A program made the position numbers and the translations under genes. From NCBI GenBank assembly GCA_963790775.1, contig CAWBPR010000005.1:496001-560000 (forward strand): DNA of 64,000 nucleotides. Reading direction: 5' to 3'. Of the stretch, positions 35,596 to 45,208 are shown piece after piece; the stretch's first letter is position 1, and each line of letters starts with the position of its first letter. This stretch comes from JASJBU01 sp963790775. Lineage in GTDB: Bacteria; Pseudomonadota; Gammaproteobacteria; Chromatiales; Chromatiaceae. Under the pieces are notes generated by a model. That model searched no databases and was not told the DNA's origin. It saw only the letters and a list, made by a program, of their open reading frames with translations.

Positions 35596-36404
35596 ATGAC
35601 TATTACCAGTCAGTTATAACAATCTGAAAATTTATCAATGCAATATTCGAACCATACTGTCTATCTGTAGAGATAACTGGGACATGGTTTTTGATAGATG
35701 CTGAAAATTCGGGCTTATGCGTAGAGTGTTTGAGATGCATCACGGGTATCGAATACATGCATTTCAGTATTATTTTTATTCAAGAAGGCTCTGATTAAGT
35801 CCATCCTTGGATTTATCAGAGCAAGGAAACGAAATAATGTAATTTGCCGTTTCCTTCATTTTCAATTGCTTACAGCGATCGAGAATAACAGCACATGCAT
35901 GTGCCACAGGAGGGTCTGAATTAATCAGACCTTCCTTAAATAGAAATCATCGGATTCAGTGATAGTGTGGGAAGAATACAAAATTATCAGTAAATATCGG
36001 GTGAGAGTGAGGTGATCATTACTATAATTTACAGAATGCATTTGGCACAATCCTGGTGCGTCATATGATGGCTAAGGCAATGTTGGTGCGTTCATTGCCT
36101 GAATTTAAACAGTATATAATTTACCATTAATCATGCTGCTTATTGCTGGATGTTTTGTGAAATAAGTATTTAGTATAAAAAGAATATCCGTTAAATACGA
36201 AGAGTTATCGAAAAAACCGACACACCAACATGTATTGATGGATATAGGTCGGGGATCTTAGATTGCTAAAGCGATTGCAATGAAGGGTCTCAGATAATTG
36301 AATCTTTATGGATCGGGGACATAATACTTCTTATACATTGTAATATTCTTTTGAATTAAACTGAATGCTTAATATATTCGCACGGGATTGTTTTGCGTAA
36401 AACC
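35596..36404. other. Long AT-rich intergenic region
   Basis: About 800 bases between divergent genes. It holds the multi-hairpin repeat at 35788-35935. The remainder (35936-36404) is AT-rich, with no ORF or RNA that I can recognise. Confidence 0.4.
35788..35935. repeat. Structured intergenic repeat, copy 1 (four inverted repeats)
   Basis: Four consecutive inverted repeats: GCTCTGAT/ATCAGAGC (788-795 and 815-822, with an inner TCCA/TGGA stem), AAGGAAACG/CGTTTCCTT (823-831 and 848-856), the palindrome GCACATGCATGTGC (891-904), and GGAGGGTCTGA/TCAGACCTTCC (909-919 and 925-935); numbers are the last three digits after 35. A shorter copy in inverted orientation is at 45209-45298. Likely a non-autonomous (MITE/REP-like) element or a structured RNA. 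Confidence 0.75.
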
Positions 36405-36815
36405 ATGTCAGATATCGTCAAACGAAAATGTCATTCCTTTGATAACCCTGCCCTATCACTTGAGGGTGGTGGGCTGTGGCGTTATGTGCCTGTGAGCAAC
36501 AGTGACAACAAGGCATTTTGTGATTTTATGGTGCTGCTACCTGGAATTAAGAAGAACAGAACACTAGAGGTGATGATCCGTCATCAACTTCAGGAGGTCT
36601 TGAAAGGGTTTGGGGATCAGATTATTTTTGCCGATTTGAATTTACATCTGGGTTTAGTTTGGGTAACTGTAACTCCGGAACCTGGTCTATGCAGTGATGT
36701 TGCCGAGGCTATTCACAGTCGAGTTGATGGTGCGCGGGTCGTGGGTAGTTATGTAAAGCGCTCAAAGACACTGAAAATTTCATGGATGGATAAGGTTAAA
36801 CGCCTGCTTACTTGA
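36405..36815 (+). CDS. Hypothetical protein, about 136 residues
   Basis: A soluble protein without signal peptide or recognised domain. It has a beta-strand/helix pattern (FCDFMVLLPGIKKNR, then IIFADLNLHLGLVWVTVTPE, then AEAIHSRVDGARVVGSYVK) that could be a small ferredoxin-like alpha/beta fold. ATG at 36405; an in-frame TTG at 36393 is the alternative. It is followed after about 100 bases by the lipase-maturation-factor-like gene on the same strand, but the spacing argues against close coupling. Confidence 0.5.
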   Translation: MSDIVKRKCHSFDNPALSLEGGGLWRYVPVSNSDNKAFCDFMVLLPGIKKNRTLEVMIRHQLQEVLKGFGDQIIFADLNLHLGLVWVTVTPEPGLCSDVAEAIHSRVDGARVVGSYVKRSKTLKISWMDKVKRLLT

Positions 36816-36917
36816 GTACCGCCAGTACACATTTATTTGGATTAGAGCACTAAGTGCTGGCAGTTTTTATGTGGGATCGTGTTTAACTGCCAGCCTTGGA
36901 GGATCATCCCGGGTAAA

Positions 36918-38376
36918 ATGTTATTCGATATTCGTCTGTTTCAGCCCGTCGAAGAGCAGCGTCTGATTCGTTGGATTTTCATCCGGTTCCTCGCGCTGAT
37001 CTATTCAGGGGCTTTTATCTCGCTGTCGATACAGATTGGCGGTCTGGTCGGGCCGCAGGCGATACTACCACTTGATCCTCAGCTGAATGGCTCCTATCAG
37101 GAGCTTGGGCGTGGGGCCTGGCTATGGCTGCCAACGCTCTTTTGGATCATTGAACCTTCGGATTCGGCGTTACAGGCAACAGGCCTTATCGGGGTTATAC
37201 TCTCACTGCGACTGGTGGTGACGGCAGGCTGGGAGCGACTGACACTTGTTGCTCTGTTTGTTCTCTACCTCTCGCTTGTTCATGCCGGACAGATCTTCAC
37301 GAATTTCCAGTGGGATGCGCTGCTATTAGAGGCGGGATTTCTTGCGATCTTCCTGGGTGATGTTCCATCCAGGCTCGTGATATTGCTCTATGAGTGGTTA
37401 TTGTTCCGTCTGCGTTTCATGTCAGGTTATTTTAAGCTGGCGAGTGATGATCCGTCGTGGTCCGGGTTTAGCGCCTTGAAGTATTATTTTGAAACCCAGC
37501 CACTTCCTCATATCGGCGCCTGGTATTTTCATCATCTGCCTGAATGGATGCTGAAGACGGGTGTGGGCTTGACATTGTTCAGCGAATTGATCCTGCCTGT
37601 CTTCATTTTCCTGCCGCGTCCATATCGCCTGACGGCAGCGCTTATCACGATTGCTTTGCAGCTGCTTATCATTTGCATCCAGTAATCATAATTTCATCAA
37701 TTTTTTGACAATCGCACTATGTCTGTTTCTGCTGGACGATAAATTAGTCGCAAAAATTCTACCAGAGAAGCTCCGTATGAAATTAATGGGGAATAAGCCC
37801 TTTTCGAGTAGGTTGTACAACGTGTTTCTGCTTTTTGCGGCCTTACTTATCGTACCCGCCAGTCTGATTAGTTTTACCGCCCATGCGTTAAATAAACCGC
37901 TACCAGTTCCGATGCATCAGTTCGCCGATTCAGTAAGACGCTTTGGTATCGGCAATATCTATCATGTGTTTCCGACAATGCAGGTTGAGCGTCAGGAGCT
38001 GGTAGTTGAGGGTTCGAATGACGGGGAAGAGTGGCATGCGTACAGATTCAGGTATACGCCTGGAGAACTGGATAAGACTCCACCCTTTATCATTCCCCAT
38101 CAACCCAGACTCGACTGGATGGTCTGGTTCGTACCGACCCAGCAGCTTCCTCAGATGCTCTGGTTCGGTGAATTCCTGAACCGATTGCATGAAGGTTCGC
38201 CAAGCGTGACCGGATTGATGGCGTATAACCCGTTTCCAGAAAGTCCGCCTCACTATCTTAGGGTGCTTGCCTACCGCTACACCTTTACTTCAGCAAGTGA
38301 ACGCGCTGAGAGTGGAAACTGGTGGCGGCGTGAGTATCTAGGGCAGTTTCCACAGGTCAAGCCACGAAGGCCTTAG
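36918..38376 (+). pseudogene. Lipase maturation factor (LMF)-family membrane protein, one frameshift
   Basis: The first frame (to 37685) has about five hydrophobic segments and QIFTNFQWDALLLEAGFLAI, a hallmark of LMF-family proteins, with LLYEWLLFRLRFMSGYFKLA. It stops after LQLLIICIQ. The second frame continues from 37680 as SSNHNFINFLTIALCLFLLDD and runs to the C-terminal soluble domain (HPRLDWMVWFVP-type segment, LHEGSPSVTGLMAYNPFP). LMF1 in animals helps fold lipases in the ER; bacterial homologues are widespread but uncharacterised. A one-base indel near 37675 separates the two halves. Start ATG at 36918. Confidence 0.8.
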
Positions 38377-38478
38377 CTTAATGTCAGAATGCGGGCCTGG
38401 AACCAGTTCTGCGCGACTATGCAGGCGAAAACCTGGCCATAGATCTATCTCTAAACCAGAAGCGGGTACAGTCAGTGA

Positions 38479-38829
38479 TTATCTGAACAAGACGCTGATC
38501 AACGCGAAGGGCCAGACCTTGAGACCAGGTAGTCCGAGTAGCCGCCAGATATAGCCGCCACCTTTCCCAGTGTCGACTTGCGCAATCCTTTTACCTACAA
38601 CCGAGATATCGATTTTCGGGTTAACTATATCCACCAGTTGCAGCGTGCGCTGCAGGGTATTCCGGAGTTGTCGACTCAGCAGAGAATTCCGGATGATCTT
38701 CCTGAACAGGGCAGCATCGCTGAATTCGATGACACCCTGCCCGGAGTCCAATCGCAAATTGATACGAGATCCCGACTCGTGCGCCAGTTCAACGTCAGCA
38801 TCTACAATCAGCGATCTTCGCTTGTTCAT
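38479..38829 (-). CDS. Hypothetical protein, second of a coupled small-gene pair
   Basis: 116 residues, no signal peptide, mixed beta/helix pattern: RRSLIVDADVELAHESGSRI, GQGVIEFSDAALFRKIIRN, LQRTLQLVDIVNPKIDISVV and a C-terminal hydrophobic end (GYIWRLLGLPGLKVWPFALI). Its ATG overlaps the TGA of the upstream small gene (ATGA), so the pair is coupled. I recognise no family. The C-terminal hydrophobic segment may bind the membrane. Confidence 0.55.
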   Translation of the reverse strand: MNKRRSLIVDADVELAHESGSRINLRLDSGQGVIEFSDAALFRKIIRNSLLSRQLRNTLQRTLQLVDIVNPKIDISVVGKRIAQVDTGKGGGYIWRLLGLPGLKVWPFALISVLFR

Positions 38830-39029
38830 TCTTTGTTCTGATCATCCCTGGTGCGGATCTTGAGTACACCATTGAATCGCCATCTGGCATACTTGGCTTC
38901 CGGCGCCACCATGTCTGGTACGTCAATTTCTAAATCCTCGAAATGGTAAGTGATTTCTGCGCCTCTGCCGGTCAACTTATCATATAGGTCGATGGCGAGA
39001 TCTGACCAGGTCGTGTGCTCGTTGCTCAT
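38826..39029 (-). CDS. Hypothetical protein, first of a coupled small-gene pair
   Basis: 67 residues from the ATG at 39029, which has GGAGGAG five bases upstream. The sequence is acidic and amphipathic (TWSDLAIDLYDKLTGRGAEI, then YHFEDLEIDVPDMVAP and WRFNGVLKIRTRD), suggesting a compact alpha/beta protein. It overlaps the following gene by four bases. Function unknown; the good start signal and overlap support that both are real. Confidence 0.6.
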   Translation of the reverse strand: MSNEHTTWSDLAIDLYDKLTGRGAEITYHFEDLEIDVPDMVAPEAKYARWRFNGVLKIRTRDDQNKE

Positions 39030-39446
39030 GGAATCTCCTCCAGTTTTATTGTTATGCGCCGTCCAGGAGTGGGGAATGGGAAATGAACCTGGAGCATTTG
39101 ATTGGTATGCTGAGTTCAACCTTTGGCCTACATCCTCTTCTCCTGAGTCTTAGTGTCGCTCAGTCTTGCTATCCCATCAAGTCAGGAAGCAGTTTGATGG
39201 ATTGCGTACTACAGCTATCTCGCAAGGCATCTGTTCATCGGGGATATGCAGCACTAAGGATATCCCGATTGTATTTTTGATGTTAGAGGTACTTTAGTAT
39301 TAGATCGTTTTCATTTTATGATTTTTTTAATGATATTATTCGACGGAGTTTATTCGACATGCTCTGAATCATTCCTTGAGCAGGAGTAGAAATAATATCA
39401 ACTTGGTTTCAGTCTATTGATATCATCAGTACTCCTGGAGGAGGGA
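39030..39446. other. AT-rich intergenic region between divergent genes
   Basis: About 415 bases. A 65-codon forward frame (39083-39280) has no start signal and no recognisable features. The region presumably holds the promoters for 39447 and, in reverse, for 39029. Confidence 0.35.
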
Positions 39447-41015
39447 ATGGTAAGAAAAAATACAACAGAGTCCGATGATATGGAGATGTCAGGTAGAACA
39501 TCAGTTTCATCCTCCATTCCTCAGGATGAGCAGCAACTTGAAGAGCCACGTCTCCCTGGTAATGGAGCAGATAACAATCTCTACCTCGTGTTTGGCGCGA
39601 GCGGCTATATCGGCAGCAATCTGGTTCCACGTTTACTAGAAGAAGGGCGTAAGGTGCGTGCTGTGGCGCGTAACGTGACCACGTTGGAGGGCAGGGATTG
39701 GGAGGCAGCACAACTCGTTGCTGCCGATGCGCTCGTCCCTGAAAGTCTGCCGGCTGTGATGCAAGGGGTGGATATCGCCTATTATCTGGTGCATTCAATG
39801 GCGGCCGGCCCTGATTACGCTCCCCTCGACTATCAAGCCGCAACAAATTTTGCAGCAGCTGCTGAAGCAGCAGGTGTTAAGCAGATTCTTTTTCTGAGTA
39901 GCCTGGTACCGCCCGGCGCCGACAGTGTGCATCTGCTCTCCCGGCAGCATACGGGCGATATTCTGCGCCGCTACCGGGTTAGAGTGACAGAGTTGCGAGC
40001 GGGTATTATCGTAGGTCCCGGCAGTGCTGCGTTCGAGGTAATGCGGGACTTGATCTACAACCTGCCGGTAATGTTTATTCCACGCTGGGCTAAGTCCAAG
40101 TCTCCGCCGATCGCGCTGGAGAACATCCTTGAATATATGGTGCGCCTGCCAGAGCAGAAGCAAGCAGTAGGTGGTATTTTTGAAGCTGCCGGTCCCGAGT
40201 ACCTATCATACAAACAGATGATGAGGATTATGGCGGAAGTCGCTGAGAGGCGTCGTCCCTTCACAATCCCGCTGCCGTTTTTCACACCCCGGCTCTCATC
40301 CTTCCTGATGAATCTGTTCAGTACTGTCCCTATCAATATTGCACGGGCTTTAGTGGATGGTCTTAAATATGATTTTTATGCCAAAGACGCAGAATTAAGG
40401 CAGCTGGTACCGCAAAAATTGCTGGATTTTCGAGAAGCTGTGACGGTTGCATTTGCCGCTGAGATTGATCATCTTCTGGTGTCCCGCTGGACTGAAGGCG
40501 CCTTTAATATCGGCAAGTATAACAACGCATATACCTACTACCCAAATCACGTCAATGGCAGCGCTGTATCCAAGGCAAGTCCCGAGGCGGTGTGGCGAAT
40601 CCTGATGGGACTCGGCGGTAAGAACGGATACTACTATCTAACCTGGTTATGGTATCTGCGGGAGTTTCTCGACTGGGTGCTGGGTGGCAAAGGGCTTCAC
40701 CGTGGACGCCGCCATCCACATGAAGTGCGTGTCGGGGATACGATCGATTCCTGGCGCGTGATCAGTGTGAAGCGGGAAAGGCGTTTAACCTTGGGGTTGG
40801 GATTGAAGTCTCCGGGAGCGGGAGCCCTGGAATTTGATATCGAACAGGTTGGCGAGGAAACCCGGATCACTGCCACGGCCTATTGGCACTCGTTGGGATT
40901 CTGGGGCCTGGTTTACTGGTACTCCTTTTATCCTGCGCATTATCTCTTGTTCCGTGGGTTGACCCGTGAAATATGTCGACGGGCAGAACAGGAGGGGGCT
41001 CATACAAAAGTTTGA
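39447..41015 (+). CDS. NAD(P)-binding SDR-type protein with C-terminal DUF2867
   Basis: 522 residues from the ATG at 39447 (GGAGGAGGG upstream). Residues about 30-330 form an atypical short-chain dehydrogenase/NmrA-like Rossmann domain with the dinucleotide loop VFGASGYIGSNLVPRLLEEG and AYYLVHSMAAG. The remainder is a DUF2867 domain (GGKNGYYYLTWLWYLREFLD). This fusion is common in bacteria, often near SRPBCC proteins, photolyase or light-stress genes. Here an SRPBCC gene lies convergent and adjacent. The reaction is unknown; a redox or isomerase role on a small hydrophobic molecule is possible. Confidence 0.8.
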   Translation: MVRKNTTESDDMEMSGRTSVSSSIPQDEQQLEEPRLPGNGADNNLYLVFGASGYIGSNLVPRLLEEGRKVRAVARNVTTLEGRDWEAAQLVAADALVPESLPAVMQGVDIAYYLVHSMAAGPDYAPLDYQAATNFAAAAEAAGVKQILFLSSLVPPGADSVHLLSRQHTGDILRRYRVRVTELRAGIIVGPGSAAFEVMRDLIYNLPVMFIPRWAKSKSPPIALENILEYMVRLPEQKQAVGGIFEAAGPEYLSYKQMMRIMAEVAERRRPFTIPLPFFTPRLSSFLMNLFSTVPINIARALVDGLKYDFYAKDAELRQLVPQKLLDFREAVTVAFAAEIDHLLVSRWTEGAFNIGKYNNAYTYYPNHVNGSAVSKASPEAVWRILMGLGGKNGYYYLTWLWYLREFLDWVLGGKGLHRGRRHPHEVRVGDTIDSWRVISVKRERRLTLGLGLKSPGAGALEFDIEQVGEETRITATAYWHSLGFWGLVYWYSFYPAHYLLFRGLTREICRRAEQEGAHTKV

Positions 41016-41053
41016 AAAAACACCGCTGTTGCTTGATAGCAGTTTGATAATCA

Positions 41054-41515
41054 TCATTGATGAGTAAGTGAGGTGTTTCTATCAGACTCTAGTAATCTTT
41101 TGATGTTTGAAACGACCTGCAGCGCCCCTTTCTGCACGGTAGCGTGAATACGTCTCTTGAAAGGGCGTAGAAAAAAGTCAGATCCAGAATATTCAAAGAT
41201 AAACGTCAGTCGAGTCTTATCTACAATTTCATCCATCCGATAACTGCTCAACATGGGCATTGACATACACTGAAAGTCAACTCCCCTGCCAATCTCAAAC
41301 AGGCTGACACGAAAGCTGCACTCCGTGCGCATCCCCATATCGATCCGCACCTGGCGCCCAATCGTGCCCAATCCGACAGGACCAGGGGTGGCGGCCTGCA
41401 GTGAGATGACTTCCGGCGACCAGCGCTGGTAGTTCTGAAAAAAATCGACAGCGACATAATCAAACACTGCAGCTGCAGGCCTTGTGATAATGGTGTCGGC
41501 TTGTGATCTAATCAT
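41054..41515 (-). CDS. SRPBCC-family (polyketide cyclase/START-like) protein
   Basis: 153 residues with the SRPBCC/Bet v1-like pattern: a strand-helix start (ADTIITRPAAAVFDYVAVDF), a WSPEV motif, and a long C-terminal helix (HATVQKGALQVVSNIKRLLE) that would close the hydrophobic pocket. Family members bind lipids, polyketides or cofactors, and some are regulators. It converges on the SDR/DUF2867 gene with 38 bases between stops; such pairs recur in other bacteria, so both may use the same ligand (inference). Confidence 0.75.
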   Translation of the reverse strand: MIRSQADTIITRPAAAVFDYVAVDFFQNYQRWSPEVISLQAATPGPVGLGTIGRQVRIDMGMRTECSFRVSLFEIGRGVDFQCMSMPMLSSYRMDEIVDKTRLTFIFEYSGSDFFLRPFKRRIHATVQKGALQVVSNIKRLLESDRNTSLTHQ

Positions 41516-41809
41516 CGTTACCCTAAAACAAATCGGTTTCTCGATGACAGGCTACCGAGTCATTGGCCGGCTGTAAATCCTCCGTTGGTAAAACGGATCT
41601 TTACAATTAAACCGGGTTCAGCATCCTCCAGCTGTTTCAGTATTTGCCAGCTCCTGAGTGAATAACATTACTATTTGTTAATGCCTCTTCAAGCCTTTCT
41701 TAATTTTGTTTCCCTACTATTTCTGGTGGGCGATCCCTGTGCTGCTACCTGTATCGATCAGCGGATGAAGTATCAGGCCCGAAAAAAACAACTGCTAAGG
41801 AGATTCTAT
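41516..41809. other. Intergenic region
   Basis: About 290 bases between divergent genes, without a recognised gene or repeat. Confidence 0.3.
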
Positions 41810-42263
41810 ATGCTAAACAAAACTTTAAGCATAGTTCGAGGATATATCGCGGACGGCTTTGTCGTGATACTCGCGATGAGCTTGTACAGATTACCTGTAT
41901 CAGCGTCGGGACGAGATGACGATGATGGTGAGCGTAAACTGGGATTCGACTGCTGATTTGATTCTCAAGGCGCGCAATGCTGAGATTAAGGACGATTTCT
42001 GGATTGCCGGAGCAAATTGTCTCAACATTTCAGAAGGTGTGCGAAGAGATTGCGTGAAAGGAGCAGCACTGGAACGCAACGAGGGTCTGGACTTTTGCGA
42101 GGAGCAGCTCGATGCGGTCCTCAGCTGGCGGACCGGACGTTCCATGAGCATCACCCTGGAATATCTTCGAGGCGTATTTCAGAACGGTCTGGCGGAAATT
42201 GATGACGGCATTGCACATGAGCATGTCGATCATTTGGGTGCGCTGCTTTCTATCGCTTTCTGA
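41810..42263 (+). pseudogene. Exported small protein of unknown function, frameshifted
   Basis: The ATG at 41810 follows AAGGAGA at good distance and starts a signal-peptide-like frame (LSIVRGYIADGFVVILAMSL) that continues RDDDDGERKLGFD and then stops. An overlapping frame from 41916 continues as DSTADLILKARNAEIKDDFW, then ANCLNISEGVRRDCVKGAAL and LDFCEEQLDAVLSWRTGRS, clearly coding-like with spaced cysteines. A one- or two-base indel near 41950 joins the two. The mature protein would be a small periplasmic helical protein with a Cys pair. No family is recognised. Confidence 0.5.
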
Positions 42264-42441
42264 TCCGATTCAGCTGCAGAGTCCAACCATTAGATTAGCT
42301 GTTGTATAAAACTAATCGGCCATTATTTTGAGTTGCACGGGGTTGGATATGCAGCTTGTGTATTACGGAAAAGACATATTAGTATATTTGAATATGCAAA
42401 TAGCTTAATTAATTGTATTTAAACGTTTTTTCTTTCCCGCC

Positions 42442-42460
42442 ATTGATAATTATCATTGTC
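42442..42460. promoter_or_regulatory. Fur-box candidate
   Basis: ATTGATAATTATCATTGTC matches 13 of 19 positions of the Fur consensus and contains the perfect palindrome TGATAATTATCA. It lies in a 535-base gap, about 60 bases upstream of a possible 32-codon membrane-protein gene. Confidence 0.45.
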
Positions 42461-42522
42461 CGTAAAGCTGGAAAATGGCCCAATTTAGTACACCAAGAAG
42501 TACCCATGTAGTAGGCGAGACG

Positions 42523-42621
42523 ATGAAAAATAAAATCCTGAGTTGTTGTAATATTGATTCCCTGATGATGCTCGTAGCGATAGTTTGGTTTATTTCGGTT
42601 ATTTCAGCTGTTGTCGGGTAA
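42523..42621 (+). CDS. Possible 32-residue membrane peptide
   Basis: An ATG-started frame of 32 codons: a short polar start with two Cys (MKNKILSCCNIDSL) then one hydrophobic helix (MMLVAIVWFISVISAVVG). Many real bacterial small proteins look like this. The weak start context (AGGCGAG) leaves doubt; the Fur-box-like site upstream raises interest. Nothing else is recognised in 42622-42798. Confidence 0.35.
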   Translation: MKNKILSCCNIDSLMMLVAIVWFISVISAVVG

Positions 42622-42798
42622 CGCATAAAACTTTGAGGTAATTCTCAAGCGGTACACCACTCAGTCACTGGGTGGTGTCTACACCGTAAAAGTTACGCCT
42701 GGCGTTGCTGTCGGATCATGGTGTTGACAGCGGAGCTGAGGGTAAAAAGCGAACGCAGGGAGTTGGAGCCGCTTATGGGTCCAGTCATGGCGCTTCGC

Positions 42799-43593
42799 TT
42801 ACAAATCCTGCCACTTAGTCAAGAATAGCCCGGAAAGAAATCCTGCGAATGCGCCTCCAAGCAGTCCACCAGTGACCGCTTGAGGCAATGTGTCATTAAT
42901 GTGTTTGATCATAGGCATCTGCTGCACCTCAGGAGCAGTGTTGACGCTGGTTATCATGACAAAAAAACATGCCGCCAGGAAAATCGCCACACTGGCGCCA
43001 GCCAATGCGCCGTCACCTACTGGTGGCAGCAGGTTGTCGAGGAAACGAATAAAAGTCGGTACGAACAGAACATAGAGCCAGCCCGTGATTGTGCACATGG
43101 TGGCAACGATGATGCCCAGGGGAACTTCCGTGATGAGTTCGGAAAGTGTCAGATAGCCAAGCGCAGCCAGAAAACCGGCTGAAAACCCGGTGAACATCTT
43201 TGCATCTGCCCTGTAGACACGGGAAGATTTGGAAAAATAACCATATAAAGCCCCGATCAAGGCGCCTGCGGGCGTCACGATCTTGAGCAGTTCCAATGGG
43301 ATTAGGGGGCCTTCTGAGAAAATGAAAAAGAGTAAGCAAACAGGGGAGATAATGATCGCCAGCAGCACCGCCAGGCGCATACTGCTGTAGATCAAGGCTC
43401 CAATAGTCCCCGCCAGGACCCCTGAAAAAAAATAGGGGTGCATCGGCAGATTCCAGCGTTCAGCCAACTCAGCGAAAAATACGAACAGCATGCCATAGAG
43501 GGTGCCGATAAACGCCCAGATGACAGCGCGTAGAAATGCTTCTTTGGTGCGAAGCAACAGGGAGTCTGAGAGTGGATATGCCGGTTGCATCAT
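42799..43593 (-). CDS. Polytopic membrane protein, unknown function
   Basis: 264 residues with about seven hydrophobic helices, e.g. FFSGVLAGTIGALIYSSMRL, LAVLLAIIISPVCLLFFIF, ALAGASVAIFLAACFFVMIT and AVTGGLLGGAFAGFLSGLFL. Glycine-rich helix-packing motifs (GGLLGGAFAGF) are common in glycine-zipper or permease-like proteins. A polar loop follows the second helix pair (YFSKSSRVYRADAK). I recognise no family. It is a monocistronic gene with a 500-base upstream region. Confidence 0.7.
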   Translation of the reverse strand: MMQPAYPLSDSLLLRTKEAFLRAVIWAFIGTLYGMLFVFFAELAERWNLPMHPYFFSGVLAGTIGALIYSSMRLAVLLAIIISPVCLLFFIFSEGPLIPLELLKIVTPAGALIGALYGYFSKSSRVYRADAKMFTGFSAGFLAALGYLTLSELITEVPLGIIVATMCTITGWLYVLFVPTFIRFLDNLLPPVGDGALAGASVAIFLAACFFVMITSVNTAPEVQQMPMIKHINDTLPQAVTGGLLGGAFAGFLSGLFLTKWQDL

Positions 43594-44097
43594 GTTTGTT
43601 ATGGCCTGCGGAGGAGCGGTAAAGATGATATTAAAAGTTTCGGCTATAGCAATGGAAACTTAAGGTGGGGGCAGCAGAACATAGAAACATTTCGGCTCCT
43701 GAGAAGGTGTTGATCTTGATGAAGGGCGAGGTTGGGTTGGATCGCGAATATACATTCAAGGTTAATCAGCGCCGCCCGGTAAATATGGGTATCAATAATA
43801 GTTATATGACTAGCTGCATGAGATGGATCACTGCCTGTTTCATGATGGTGCTGGAGAGTTATTTCAGCTATTTGCCCTGCATCCTGACGACCGATGCAGA
43901 GCAGATGAGGATTTCTGACGTTTAAACTCGCCTCCTGCGACTCATATTAATGATGTGTTAGAAGAAATTCCAGATTCAGCCTGAAACAGTTGGTTGATGT
44001 CGCCATGCAAACATAGATATGATGCTTTGTTTAACGTCAGTCATTAATCCGTTGCCGGTATGCTATACCGGACAATGGAACTTCAGGAACTCAAGAA
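43594..44097. other. Intergenic region with one doubtful ORF
   Basis: About 500 bases upstream of two divergent genes. A forward 86-codon frame (43665-43925) has no ribosome-binding site and no recognisable features, so I do not call a gene. Confidence 0.3.
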
Positions 44098-45066
44098 ATG
44101 TACCGTAAAGAGCTTAAAGTACTCGATTGCACCATCCGCGACGGCGGACTGATCAACAATTACCAATTCTCCAAGGATTTTGTCAAAGCGGTGTATAAGG
44201 CCGCCTGTAAGTCCGCTGTGGATATTGTCGAACTGGGCAAGAAACTGGAGGTGAGTGACGAGTACACGCGGGAGAAATACGGTCTATGGAACTTCTGTGA
44301 GGACGATGATCTGCAGGAAGTCATTGATTCCTGCGAGTGCGAAAATCCTCCGTTGGTGGCTGTCATGTACGATGTGGGTCGTGTGGACGTCAGTAAGTTG
44401 AAGCAGCGTGACCAGTCACCCATCGATATGGTGCGTACCGCCTGTTATGTGCATCAGATCGATGCAGGAATCGATCTTGTCAAACGCTGCAAGGATCTTG
44501 GCTATGAAACAACGGTGAATGTCATGGCGGCTTCTGCCGCTATAGAAACCGAGCTGGTCGAGGGCCTGGAGGAGATCAACAAAACAGCAGAGCTGGACTA
44601 TCTGTATCTGGTGGACAGCTATGGCGCTTTCTACTCAGAGCAGGTGAGTTACTACCTGGACCTCTATAAGAAACATGCGCCTGACAAGGAGCTTGGTTTT
44701 CACGCCCACAATAACCAGCAGTTGGCTTTCTCCAATACCCAGCAAGCCATCATCGACGGGGTAAACCTGTTGGACGCCACCATCAATGGAATCGGGCGTG
44801 GCGCTGGTAACTGCAATCTTGAGTTGCTGCTGAATTTTCTAAAAAATCCTAAGTTTGACGTACGCCCGATATACAAGGTAATCCAGGAACATTTTGTACC
44901 ATTGAGGGAAGAGATTGAATGGGGCTTTAATGATATCTACGGCATCAGCGGCCACTTGAATCAACACCCTCGGGAAGGTATGAAAGTGCGCGGGAACCCG
45001 GAAGCCAGGGATCTCTGTTACGATTTTTATCTCAAATCCATGCGGCTGGATGATCTGGGGGGATAA
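44098..45066 (+). CDS. DRE-TIM (HMG-CoA lyase/4-hydroxy-2-oxovalerate aldolase-like) enzyme
   Basis: 322 residues with the TIM-barrel HMGL-like domain. The catalytic DRE-type motif appears as LDCTIRDGGLINN, and metal ligands as GFHAHNNQQLAFSN; DATINGIGRGAGNCNLELLL is the C-terminal barrel signature. The family makes or breaks C-C bonds next to a carbonyl (aldolases, isopropylmalate synthase, HMG-CoA lyase). It is shorter than the synthases and is closest in type to 4-hydroxy-2-oxovalerate aldolases, but no acetaldehyde dehydrogenase partner is near, so the substrate is open. Start ATG at 44098. Confidence 0.8.
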   Translation: MYRKELKVLDCTIRDGGLINNYQFSKDFVKAVYKAACKSAVDIVELGKKLEVSDEYTREKYGLWNFCEDDDLQEVIDSCECENPPLVAVMYDVGRVDVSKLKQRDQSPIDMVRTACYVHQIDAGIDLVKRCKDLGYETTVNVMAASAAIETELVEGLEEINKTAELDYLYLVDSYGAFYSEQVSYYLDLYKKHAPDKELGFHAHNNQQLAFSNTQQAIIDGVNLLDATINGIGRGAGNCNLELLLNFLKNPKFDVRPIYKVIQEHFVPLREEIEWGFNDIYGISGHLNQHPREGMKVRGNPEARDLCYDFYLKSMRLDDLGG

Positions 45067-45208
45067 GGACCGGACCGAGGCAACATTGCTCCATTGTTCT
45101 GTGAACATCCTGTAATTATGCCAGGTAAATAAGCATCACTAGCAACTCATTCTTGACAGAATACAGGGGCAAGCCGCCGTATTTTAGTGATAAAATACAG
45201 TGGGTTAT

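Noticed and set aside
36050..36080. TTGGCAC...GGTGC as a second sigma-54 promoter
   Set aside because: GG to GC spacing is 12 bases, not 10.
43665..43925. 86-codon forward ORF
   Set aside because: No ribosome-binding site, no recognisable domain and odd composition.
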